A stretch of DNA of 47,530 bases from Acidovorax delafieldii 2AN (lineage in GTDB: Bacteria > Pseudomonadota > Gammaproteobacteria > Burkholderiales > Burkholderiaceae_C): NCBI RefSeq assembly GCF_000175235.1, contig NZ_ACQT01000013.1, forward strand, positions 1 to 47,530, in the 5' to 3' direction. Position numbers and translations under genes: made by a program. The notes below the pieces were generated by a model. That model saw nothing but the letters and a program-made list of their open reading frames with translations. It did no database searches and was not told the origin of the DNA. Positions within the stretch are counted from its first letter, which is position 1; every line of letters starts with the position of its first letter. Shown here piece by piece: positions 36,655-43,259 of this stretch.

Positions 36655-36887
36655 CTCCCGGCCTCCGATTTTTCCTGCGCGCATTCCGCTCAAAAGCGGC
36701 ACAACAACGTGCGGCTGACGTCAGGATCGGTGCCTGGTCAGTGCCGGTCAAAGACCGTTATCAGAACGAAGATGATGCAAAAAGCATCGATTCAGGCAAG
36801 AGCGAAGACAGTAAAAACGCCGCAAGCAAAGGCGCGTTGCGGCGTGGCGAGCAAAAAAGCGACCGATGCGTGGCCTACCGGCCTCGG
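36655..36887. other. traG-eexN spacer
   Basis: No gene is supported. The spacer contains the minus-strand terminator at 36813-36844 and, closer to traG, the presumed promoter of the old trb operon, which I cannot pick out with confidence. Confidence 0.4.
36813..36844 (-). terminator. Rho-independent terminator after eexN
   Basis: On the minus strand CGCCGCAA pairs with TTGCGGCG over eight perfect bases (arms 36837-36844 and 36818-36825), followed by five T (plus-strand A run 36813-36817). It lies 44 bases beyond the eexN stop codon and separates that gene from traG. Confidence 0.75.
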
Positions 36888-37148
36888 TTAGAACTTCGGC
36901 GGTTCCTTGGGCGGTGTATGCGGCACCTTACCATTGCCGAAGAAGCGGCGGTTCGTTGCTTCGGCCACGCGGTTGCACAGTTCGTCGCCCAACTTGGCAC
37001 GGTCCAGCTTGCACTGCTGGCGCAATTCTTTCAGCCGCTCGGGATCGGCTGCCAAGGATTCCACCGTCTCGCCTGGAGCAGAAGATTGACCGCAGGAGGC
37101 TAGTAGCGTGGCTAACGACAATGAGGCTAAGATGTTGAACGGGCTCAT
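36888..37148 (-). CDS. eexN: EexN-like entry-exclusion lipoprotein
   Basis: The 86-residue product begins MSPFNILASLSLATLLASCG, a lipoprotein signal with the modified Cys at residue 19. The mature part has ETVESLAADPERLKELRQQC, then NRVAEATNRRFFGNGKVP. This pattern is the EexN-like family found next to trb conjugation genes. I chose ATG 37148 because it places the lipobox correctly; an upstream in-frame start would put 28 hydrophilic residues before the signal. It resembles the TrbK-like lipoprotein at 34469-34783. Confidence 0.75.
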   Translation of the reverse strand: MSPFNILASLSLATLLASCGQSSAPGETVESLAADPERLKELRQQCKLDRAKLGDELCNRVAEATNRRFFGNGKVPHTPPKEPPKF

Positions 37149-37194
37149 GACCTGATTCCTCGAAGGTGTGGCACTTGAGAAGCGGGTTTGGGCG

Positions 37195-38088
37195 TTAGGT
37201 GTCATCGGACCACTGGGATGCCAGTCGCTCAATAAAGCGAGCCAGTGCCTGCGACGGTTCGGTATCCCGGCGCAGCAGATAGGTGGTCAGCATGGGGGAA
37301 CGCCCTGCGAGCGGGCGGCCCACGACCCCCGGTTCGCGGCTGGCAGTAATATGCGCAGCGCCCGCAAGACCTAACGCCAGACCGGCCGACACAAGCGCCA
37401 TCATCACATCAAATGTAGCGACGTGCTGAACCACCAAGGGCTACTTTTCCTGCTTGCGCAGGATTCGGTCGATTTGGCGGGCATGGCCTTCCCAGACGGC
37501 TGGATCGCCCAGCACAAGAGGGTAACGTAGCACTTCCTCCAGCGGGATTCGCTTATAGGCTAGAGCCGGATGGCGTGCGGGCACGGCCACCATCAATTCG
37601 TCTTCCCAGGCCCGCTCGACGATGGTGTCGTCGCCCACTTCGTCTGCCATCGAGAAACCCGCGTCATACAGGTCATCATTCAAGCCCTTGAGTTGTTGGG
37701 CCAACGGAACCTCGAAGAGTCGTATTTCTATTTCCGGGTCTTCCTCGCGGCAGCGCGCCAGCAGAGCAGGCAAGCGCGACGGCGTGATGCCATCGGATAA
37801 GGCAATACGCAATTGCCCATGGAAGCCATTGGCGGCCGATTTCACGCTTTCGCGGGCTTGCTCTAACGCGGTAAAGACACGAGGGACATGCGTCAGGAAT
37901 AGCCTACCTGCAAGGGTCAGCCGCGTGCTGCGACTGGTGCGGATGAACAACTGCGCCCCCAACTCTTCCTCCAGTTCCTTGACGGTACGCGAAAGAGGCG
38001 ACTGTTCTATATGAAGTTTCTCGGCCGCGCGTGCAAAATGAAGTTCTTCCGCGACCGCCAAAAAGCAGCGGAGATGACGCAATTCCAT
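37195..38088 (-). pseudogene. LysR-family regulator interrupted by an in-frame amber codon
   Basis: The N-terminal helix-turn-helix is complete (MELRHLRCFLAVAEELHFAR, then AAEKLHIEQSPLSRTVKELE), and the effector domain follows. At codon 216 the frame meets TAG (37443-37441), and the same frame then continues without shift for about 80 codons (PLVVQHVATFDVMMALVSAG to the C terminus). Read through the TAG, the protein has 297 residues, the normal LysR length. A single substitution (for example GAG to TAG) explains it. LysR genes of this kind are common at the edge of Tn4371-like elements. Confidence 0.8.
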
Positions 38089-38204
38089 GGGGCGATGTGG
38101 GTTGCATGAATTGCGTATTCATTATTCCGTTCATTCGTGACGAAGTGATGAGTAGTCGGTTACATTTTGTTGGAAACCCTTCGTAAGGAAGTCTCTACAG
38201 AAAA

Positions 38205-38220
38205 ACTGATCCCGATCAGT
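38205..38220. promoter_or_regulatory. perfect inverted repeat ACTGATC-CC-GATCAGT
   Basis: A 7-2-7 palindrome lies in the 188-base spacer between the LysR pseudogene start and the sensor-kinase stop codon. It is 117 bases upstream of the LysR start, where an operator could be, and 57 bases past the kinase stop codon. No T-run follows on either strand, so a protein-binding site is more likely than a terminator. Confidence 0.35.
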
Positions 38221-38276
38221 AAGTAGATAAGGTGCTGTTACGCTGGTGGAAGTTCTGTTGGCGTTAGTTGTTCCTA

Positions 38277-39662
38277 TTACGCCAACTTGCTAGGAAATTC
38301 CAGACTGAACTTTGTTCTCCCCGCACCGGATTCAACCGTCACACGTCCTCCGTGCGCTTGTGCGATAGCACGGGTTATTGATAGTCCCAGACCAGCACCA
38401 TCGGATTGTGGGTGCGACCGAGACGGGTCGGCACGGTAGAAGCGGTCAAACAGACGAGGAATGATTTTGGGATCAATGTCCTCCCCTTTGTTCTCGACCG
38501 TTACGACAATGGCTTGCGCTCTCTCGCTGATGTCAATCGTTACATCGCTATGGTCTTTGGTATGACGCAATGCGTTCGACAGCAGATTGCTCAATGCTCG
38601 GCGAAACATCAGTCGGTCGCCCATGATGTCTCCATCACCGAACTGGCGCAGTGTGACGCTCTTTTCTTCAGCAACGGCTTCGTAGAACTCCAGTAACGCC
38701 TGGACTTCTTTCGCCGCGGAAAACTGCTCCTTGTTCGGCAAGTCAACCCCACGATCTGTCTTGGCCAGGAACAACATATCCGACACCATGCGCGCCAAGC
38801 GTTGAAACTCCTCCGCGTTCGACGCCAGAATGTCGCGGTAAGTGTCTGCGTCTCTCTTGCTGGCGAGTGCGACCTGGGTTTGCGTCAGCAGGTTGCTGAT
38901 GGGCGTGCGAATTTCATGCGCCAAGTCCGATGAGAACTCTGAAAGTCTTTGAAAGTCAGTTTGCAGCCTGTCCAGCATTTTGTTGAGTTCCTGCGCCAAG
39001 TCAGCCATTTCCACAGGAACTGCTTCGATGGGCATTCGCTCATCGAGACGATGGGAGCTGACCGTTGTGGCTTGGGTCTTCATGGCGCGCAACGGTGCCA
39101 TCCCTTTGTAGGCTGCGAACCACCCCAGCATCCCGCTGACGAAGATGGCACAAATGGCATAGAGCGCAAGCGTACGCTGCAATTGCGCCATGAATTGCAT
39201 GTGATCTTCCATGTCAATAGCAATCAGGGCATCCAGGGGTGGCGCCGCACTATTGGCAGGGTTGAATCGCAAATTCAACGCGCGAAATTCACGGCCTTGG
39301 TTTTTCCAACTCTGAATCTCGGAAATCCGATGCTCTGGTGTTGGCGCGTCCAAAGTGGCTGGAGGTTGAAACCCTTCAGTCTTGAAAAGAACATCCCCAT
39401 TAGCGTTTTTGACAATGACAAACAAGCCGTGATGATTGTTCAATGACTCGCGTAAGCGCGATGGGATTTCATCGGTGGAGTTGGCATTGACTACTATGCT
39501 TTCGATTAGGTGCTGCTTATCTTTCAGAGTGATTCGATCCAGTTCCAGGAAGTGGCGTTCGGTCGCAACCAGAAACAACATTCCAAGCCCCAACACGACG
39601 CCTGCAGCCACCATCGTGAAAAAGATAGCCAAACGATGGGTGAGCGAAAAGAACCGGAACAT
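38277..39662 (-). CDS. copS: CopS/CusS-type heavy-metal sensor histidine kinase
   Basis: The 461-residue inner-membrane kinase senses periplasmic copper or silver. Membrane segments lie at about residues 10-32 and 165-187, enclosing a periplasmic sensor domain. A HAMP region follows. The phospho-acceptor H box is SSDLAHEIRTPISNLLTQTQ (His near residue 250). The ATP-binding domain has RRALSNLLSNALRHTKDH (N box), LFDRFYRADPSRSHPQ and GLGLSITRAIAQAHGG. Its start ATG follows the regulator stop codon directly (TAAATG), so the pair is one operon. It is divergent from the copper genes it probably controls. Confidence 0.92.
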   Translation of the reverse strand: MFRFFSLTHRLAIFFTMVAAGVVLGLGMLFLVATERHFLELDRITLKDKQHLIESIVVNANSTDEIPSRLRESLNNHHGLFVIVKNANGDVLFKTEGFQPPATLDAPTPEHRISEIQSWKNQGREFRALNLRFNPANSAAPPLDALIAIDMEDHMQFMAQLQRTLALYAICAIFVSGMLGWFAAYKGMAPLRAMKTQATTVSSHRLDERMPIEAVPVEMADLAQELNKMLDRLQTDFQRLSEFSSDLAHEIRTPISNLLTQTQVALASKRDADTYRDILASNAEEFQRLARMVSDMLFLAKTDRGVDLPNKEQFSAAKEVQALLEFYEAVAEEKSVTLRQFGDGDIMGDRLMFRRALSNLLSNALRHTKDHSDVTIDISERAQAIVVTVENKGEDIDPKIIPRLFDRFYRADPSRSHPQSDGAGLGLSITRAIAQAHGGRVTVESGAGRTKFSLEFPSKLA

Positions 39663-40346
39663 TTAAACGCTCTCCGGCGCTTCAAGCACATAGCCCATGC
39701 CTCGCACGGTCTGGATCAACTTGACGTCCTGGCCTTCGTCGATCTTCAGACGCAAGCGGCGCATCGCCACTTCGATCACGTTGGTGTCGCTGTCGAAGTT
39801 CATGTCCCACACCTGGGAGGCAATCAGCGAGCGAGGCAGCACCTCTCCATGCCTGCGCAACAGCAACTCCAACAAACCAAACTCCTTGGCTGTCAGGTCA
39901 ATGCGGCGGCCACCCCGCGAGACCCGTCGACGCAGCAGATCAAGTTCCAGGTCAGCCACGCGCAATGTGTTGGTTTCGGTGCCTCCTCGGCCCCGGCGCA
40001 GTATGGTGCGTACGCGGGCCAGCAACTCGGCAAATGAAAAGGGCTTGACCAGGTAGTCATCAGCGCCCAATTCCAACCCCTTAACCCGATCTTCCACCTG
40101 ATCCCGGGCCGTGAGGAACAGCACAGGCATCTGCAATCCGCGATTGCGCAGGGACTGCAGCACCTGCCAGCCATCCAGTCCGGGCAGCATGACATCCAGG
40201 ATCACGAGGTCGTATTCACCTTGGAGTGCCAGGTGCAACCCATCGCTACCGTTTTGCGCCAGGTCGGCCACAAATCCGGCCTCGCTCAATCCCTGGCGAA
40301 GGTATTCACCGGTTTTAGGTTCATCTTCGACGATCAATATCTTCAT
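39663..40346 (-). CDS. copR: CopR/CusR-type response regulator
   Basis: The 227-residue OmpR-family regulator has a receiver domain ([20 protein letters not shown], with phospho-acceptor Asp51 in [15 protein letters not shown] and Lys in [14 protein letters not shown]). It also has a C-terminal winged-helix DNA-binding domain ([20 protein letters not shown] and [14 protein letters not shown]). I chose ATG 40346, with GGAGA seven bases upstream, over the GTG two codons earlier. It should activate the divergent copper resistance genes. Confidence 0.93.
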   Translation of the reverse strand: MKILIVEDEPKTGEYLRQGLSEAGFVADLAQNGSDGLHLALQGEYDLVILDVMLPGLDGWQVLQSLRNRGLQMPVLFLTARDQVEDRVKGLELGADDYLVKPFSFAELLARVRTILRRGRGGTETNTLRVADLELDLLRRRVSRGGRRIDLTAKEFGLLELLLRRHGEVLPRSLIASQVWDMNFDSDTNVIEVAMRRLRLKIDEGQDVKLIQTVRGMGYVLEAPESV

Positions 40347-40398
40347 GGTCACTCTCCGCTATCTGGCGTAGACGTGAGTTTGACGAGTTTCTGCGTGC

Positions 40399-40448
40399 CT
40401 GACATGAAGATAACAAATATGTAATTTGACGCACAGGTTCCTGACATG
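40399..40448. promoter_or_regulatory. two CTGACATG direct repeats in the copR-cusF promoter region
   Basis: CTGACATG occurs at 40399-40406 and 40441-40448, 42 bases apart (about four helical turns), upstream of copR and the cusF unit. Copper regulators of this family bind repeated or palindromic TGACA-type boxes, so these are candidate CopR sites. The assignment is inferred. Confidence 0.35.
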
Positions 40449-40494
40449 TTTGCTCTTCAGAATCTCTTTCATGAGATCGATCATTTGTCGTGAT

Positions 40495-40643
40495 GTGCCC
40501 AGCAAGGTCACCCGGGCCCCTGGCAAGCAAGGTGAGCTCGTCTGGCAATTCGCCACGAAGGCGGGCACTGCCAAGTTCGCGTGCCTGATGTCTGGTCATT
40601 CGAGGCCGGCATGAAGGGCGCTGTCAAAGTGGCCAAGAAGTAA
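40495..40643 (+). pseudogene. C-terminal remnant of a copper-binding cupredoxin, frameshifted
   Basis: The plus strand reads APGKQGELVWQFATKAGTAK, FACLMSGH, and then, after a one-base shift, FEAGMKGAVKVAKK before TAA 40641-40643. The C...H...M spacing (ACLMSGHFEAGM) is the copper-ligand loop of plastocyanin/azurin-like proteins. A T is missing at CAT(T)TCGAG near 40600. The first part of the gene and its signal peptide are absent. This remnant fills most of the gap between copR and cusF. Confidence 0.65.
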
Positions 40644-40675
40644 TCAACTTTTTTACTCGCATTTCTGAGGAAATC

Positions 40676-41020
40676 ATGAACACCATCAAAAAAATTCTTG
40701 CCATCTCCGCTCTTGCCATGGGCACATCCATGCCCATGGGCAGTTTCGCCCAGACCATGATGGATCACGGCAAGATGGATATGTCCCAAGCATCGGCATC
40801 CATGACCGACGGCGAGATCAAGAAGGTCGATCAGGCCACTGGCAAGGTCACCATCAAGCACGGAGAAATCAAGCACATGGACATGCCCGGCATGACCATG
40901 GTGTTCACCGCAAAAGACAAGAGTCTGCTGGGCAAGGTGAAGCCCGGCGACAAGGTCAAGTTCATGGTCGTCAACGAGGGCGGGAAGATGGTTGTCACTG
41001 ACATTCAGCCCGCTCAGTAA
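40676..41020 (+). CDS. cusF: CusF-like periplasmic copper/silver chaperone
   Basis: The 114-residue protein has a Sec signal peptide (residues 1-25, ending SFA-Q) and a small OB-fold domain. The metal site block is VTIKHGEIKHMDMPGMTMVF, with the His and Met residues that bind Cu(I)/Ag(I) in CusF, followed by VKPGDKVKFMVV. It hands copper to an exporter. The expected CusCBA efflux genes are not in the window; the P-type ATPase at 43260 may be the partner here. GAGGAAATC precedes the ATG. Confidence 0.88.
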   Translation: MNTIKKILAISALAMGTSMPMGSFAQTMMDHGKMDMSQASASMTDGEIKKVDQATGKVTIKHGEIKHMDMPGMTMVFTAKDKSLLGKVKPGDKVKFMVVNEGGKMVVTDIQPAQ

Positions 41021-41109
41021 GAACACGCTGCTCGTGCGTGCTGTGTCGTCGCGGACGTATGGGTTGAATGCTGACTGCGACGGTTTTTCACCGTAAGAAG
41101 GAGAACACT

Positions 41110-41583
41110 ATGTCAAAAATTCGCCATACCCTGGTTGGTATTTGTATCGCTTCGGCCTCGCTGAGCGTGATGGCGCAAACCGCCGATGAGCACAAGGCCC
41201 ATCACCCTGCAGGAAGCCCATCGCCTGCGCCCTCGCAAATGAAGGCGGCCGCGAAGCCAACGGGTGCGGGGCAAATGGGTGGAATGGCCAAGATGGACGA
41301 GCAGATGAAGGCCATGCAAGCGATGCACGAAAAGATGATGGCGGCCAAAACGCCGGAAGAGCGGCAGACGCTCATGGACGAGCACATGAAGCTGATGCAG
41401 GACGGTATGGGAATGATGCAGCAGATGGGCGCAGGCATGCAGGGCATGGGTGGCATGCAAGGTGGCAAGGGCATGCCCACCAACATGGCCGAGCGTCAAC
41501 AGATGATGGAAAAGCGCATGCAAATGATGGAGTCCATGATGCAGATGATGCTGGACCGTCTGCCAGCTACGCCAGCCAAGTAA
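41110..41583 (+). CDS. exported Met-rich protein of the copper cluster
   Basis: The 157-residue product has a signal peptide (about residues 1-22, ending VMA-Q), then a His/Pro/Ala linker, and a helical domain extremely rich in Met. Repeated MxxM patterns appear (KMDEQMKAMQAMHEKMMAAK, DGMGMMQQMGAGMQGMGGMQ, MEKRMQMMESMMQMMLDRLP). Met clusters bind Cu(I) and Ag(I), so periplasmic metal buffering is inferred. AAGGAG at 41098-41103 supports ATG 41110 over an upstream in-frame ATG. Confidence 0.75.
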   Translation: MSKIRHTLVGICIASASLSVMAQTADEHKAHHPAGSPSPAPSQMKAAAKPTGAGQMGGMAKMDEQMKAMQAMHEKMMAAKTPEERQTLMDEHMKLMQDGMGMMQQMGAGMQGMGGMQGGKGMPTNMAERQQMMEKRMQMMESMMQMMLDRLPATPAK

Positions 41584-41608
41584 CGCATCCACCGAATTGG
41601 GAGTCACC

Positions 41609-41911
41609 ATGAACCATCAACACGGCGGGCACGAGTCGCCCCCCAGCTTCTGGAGTTCTCGCTATGCCATCGGTCTCGTGGTGATTGGTGGCGTAGCAGC
41701 GTATTTCCTGTTGACAGAACACCTCGCGCATGTCGTCGGGGCGCTGCCATTTCTCTTGCTCCTCGCCTGCCCGTTAATGCATATCTTCATGCACGGCGGA
41801 CATGGCGGACATGGCGGACATGGCGGACATGGCGGACATGGCGGACATGGCCAGATTAAGCCTGATGCAACGAAAACTACCGAATCACGCAATGAAGGGG
41901 ATTCACGATGA
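41609..41911 (+). CDS. DUF2933-like small membrane protein with (HGG)n tail
   Basis: The 100-residue protein has a His-rich N terminus (MNHQHGGHESPPSFW) and two hydrophobic segments (AIGLVVIGGVAAYFLL and VVGALPFLLLLACPLMHIFM). Its tail holds six HGG units plus HG, followed by a polar end. A shorter relative lies at 43005-43256. The His-rich tail probably binds metal at the membrane. The gene overlaps the next one (ATGA). The tail is encoded by perfect 9-bp tandem repeats. Confidence 0.75.
   Translation: MNHQHGGHESPPSFWSSRYAIGLVVIGGVAAYFLLTEHLAHVVGALPFLLLLACPLMHIFMHGGHGGHGGHGGHGGHGGHGQIKPDATKTTESRNEGDSR
41791..41850 (+). repeat. 9-bp tandem repeat CATGGCGGA (six copies) encoding HGG units
   Basis: The unit CATGGCGGA repeats in tandem with a first variant copy CACGGCGGA and a last partial copy. 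Because the unit is a multiple of three, gain or loss of copies changes tail length without breaking the frame. Such perfect short repeats are prone to slippage. Confidence 0.85.
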
Positions 41912-42576
41912 ACCATACGGAATCCGCTTATGGTCTGTGGTCGCTGGTCATCATAAATTCGGCGATCTTCATCATGTTCGCGTTTAGCTTTTTCAAGCCT
42001 GCGACGGCCCGTGACTGGAGGACGTTTGGCGCATTTGCAGCCTTCATCGTTGCCTTGTTCGTGGAGATGTATGGCTTCCCGTTGACGATTTATCTGATGT
42101 CAGGATGGCTGCAAACCAAGTTCCCTAACCTGGATATCCTCTCCCACAACTCAGGTCACCTGTGGTCTACCCTCTTGGGCGAAAAGGGCGACCCGCATTT
42201 TGGCGTGCTGCACATCGCTAGCTACGTTTTTCTGGGCTATGGTTTCTACCTGTTGTCCACCGCGTGGAATGTGTTGTACCACGCTCAGCGTCGCCAGTCG
42301 CTCGCCACAGCAGGCCCCTACGCACGCATTCGCCATCCGCAGTACGTGGCTTTCGTGATGATTCTGCTGGGTTTCCTGCTGCAGTGGCCCACGTTGCTGA
42401 CCTTGGTCATGTTCCCTGTTTTGCTCCTGATGTACGGGCGTCTGGCCATCACCGAAGAGAACGAAATGCGCAAGCAATTCGGTGCTGAGTACGACAGCTA
42501 CGCCCAGCGAACACCCCGGTTTATTCCTCGCATGGGCAAGTCCGAGTCGACGAATGACTCCGTATCAAAAAGATGA
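41908..42576 (+). CDS. isoprenylcysteine methyltransferase-like (PEMT/ICMT) membrane protein
   Basis: The 222-residue protein has about five hydrophobic segments and the C-terminal methyltransferase-type core: TAGPYARIRHPQYVAFVMIL (near residue 134), then ITEENEMRKQFGAEYDSYAQ. The RHPxY and EExxMxxxxGxxYxxY patterns mark the ICMT/PEMT superfamily. Members occur often in copper and silver resistance islands, but their substrate is unknown. It overlaps the preceding DUF2933-like gene by four bases. Confidence 0.82.
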   Translation: MNHTESAYGLWSLVIINSAIFIMFAFSFFKPATARDWRTFGAFAAFIVALFVEMYGFPLTIYLMSGWLQTKFPNLDILSHNSGHLWSTLLGEKGDPHFGVLHIASYVFLGYGFYLLSTAWNVLYHAQRRQSLATAGPYARIRHPQYVAFVMILLGFLLQWPTLLTLVMFPVLLLMYGRLAITEENEMRKQFGAEYDSYAQRTPRFIPRMGKSESTNDSVSKR

Positions 42577-42626
42577 TCTGGATTTCTTCCCTGCGGTACA
42601 CGTTTCACTTTTTCGGAGTTTGAAAT

Positions 42627-42920
42627 ATGAGCACGATTGATCTGCAAGTCGAGGGCATGAGCTGTGGTTCATGCGTTAAGCACGTCACGCAGGCATTGCA
42701 GCCGCTGCCGGGGGTCCGCGGGGTGGAGGTCGATCTCCCGTCTGGCCGTGTCCGGGTGAGTGGGGAACTGGCGCAGGGCAGCGCTCCTTTGTTGATGGCC
42801 TTGACGGATGCGGGCTACCCCGCGAAGTTGGCCACAGACGCGTCCATTCCCGCTGCGACTTCGCAGCCTAAAGCATCGGGCTGCCACAGTGGCGGCACGG
42901 GGGGCTGTGGTTGCCGATAA
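42627..42920 (+). CDS. HMA-domain copper chaperone with Cys-rich tail
   Basis: The 97-residue cytoplasmic protein has a heavy-metal-associated domain (residues 1-66) with the Cu(I) site GMSCGSC (residues 10-16). A flexible linker follows, and then an unusual Cys/Gly/His tail (GCHSGGTGGCGCR). It resembles CopZ chaperones that load copper onto P1B ATPases. The ATPase at 43260 lacks an HMA domain of its own, so this protein could supply that function separately. Confidence 0.85.
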   Translation: MSTIDLQVEGMSCGSCVKHVTQALQPLPGVRGVEVDLPSGRVRVSGELAQGSAPLLMALTDAGYPAKLATDASIPAATSQPKASGCHSGGTGGCGCR

Positions 42921-43004
42921 CGGCTACGGCATTTGATTGCGGATTGATCGGCCGGGCGATTCCGCACCCCCGTACTTTTTTGGTAATTCTGAAGGAGTAA
43001 CGCC

Positions 43005-43256
43005 ATGGATCAGCCTGACAACGACTCCCATGCACCATCGTTCTGGCGCCGCCCATCCGGCATGGCGCTGGCAACGGCTGCCTTGATCGCCGGTTTTTAC
43101 CTGCTGCGAGAGCATTGGGGCCATGTTCTGGGCTATTGGCCCTACCTGTTGCTCCTCGCCTGCCCGCTGATGCACCTGATGCACGGCCACGGCGGCCATG
43201 GTGGGCATGGCAACCATGCGCAGACACCCCGGCGCACCAATAACGACAAGGAATAA
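43005..43256 (+). CDS. second DUF2933-like small membrane protein
   Basis: The 83-residue protein repeats the layout of the protein at 41609: a polar His-containing start, a hydrophobic segment (MALATAALIAGFYLL), then HWGHVLGYWPYLLLLACPLM, and a His/Gly tail (HLMHGHGGHGGHGNHAQ). The shared LACPLMH motif shows common ancestry. It lies three bases before the ATPase gene and is probably cotranslated with it. GAAGGAGTAA precedes the ATG. Confidence 0.75.
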   Translation: MDQPDNDSHAPSFWRRPSGMALATAALIAGFYLLREHWGHVLGYWPYLLLLACPLMHLMHGHGGHGGHGNHAQTPRRTNNDKE

Positions 43257-43259
43257 GCA

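Noticed and set aside
31976-37148. Functional integrative conjugative element
   Set aside because: Relaxase, trbF, trbE and traG are all truncated, and trbB, trbC, trbD, trbG and trbI are absent; only trbL, trbJ and two lipoproteins are intact.
37441-37443. Amber codon as recoding (read-through) signal in the LysR gene
   Set aside because: There is no stem-loop or other recoding context, and a simple nonsense mutation explains it.
41791-41850. CRISPR-like repeats
   Set aside because: The repeats are in-frame 9-bp coding units within a His/Gly-rich membrane protein.
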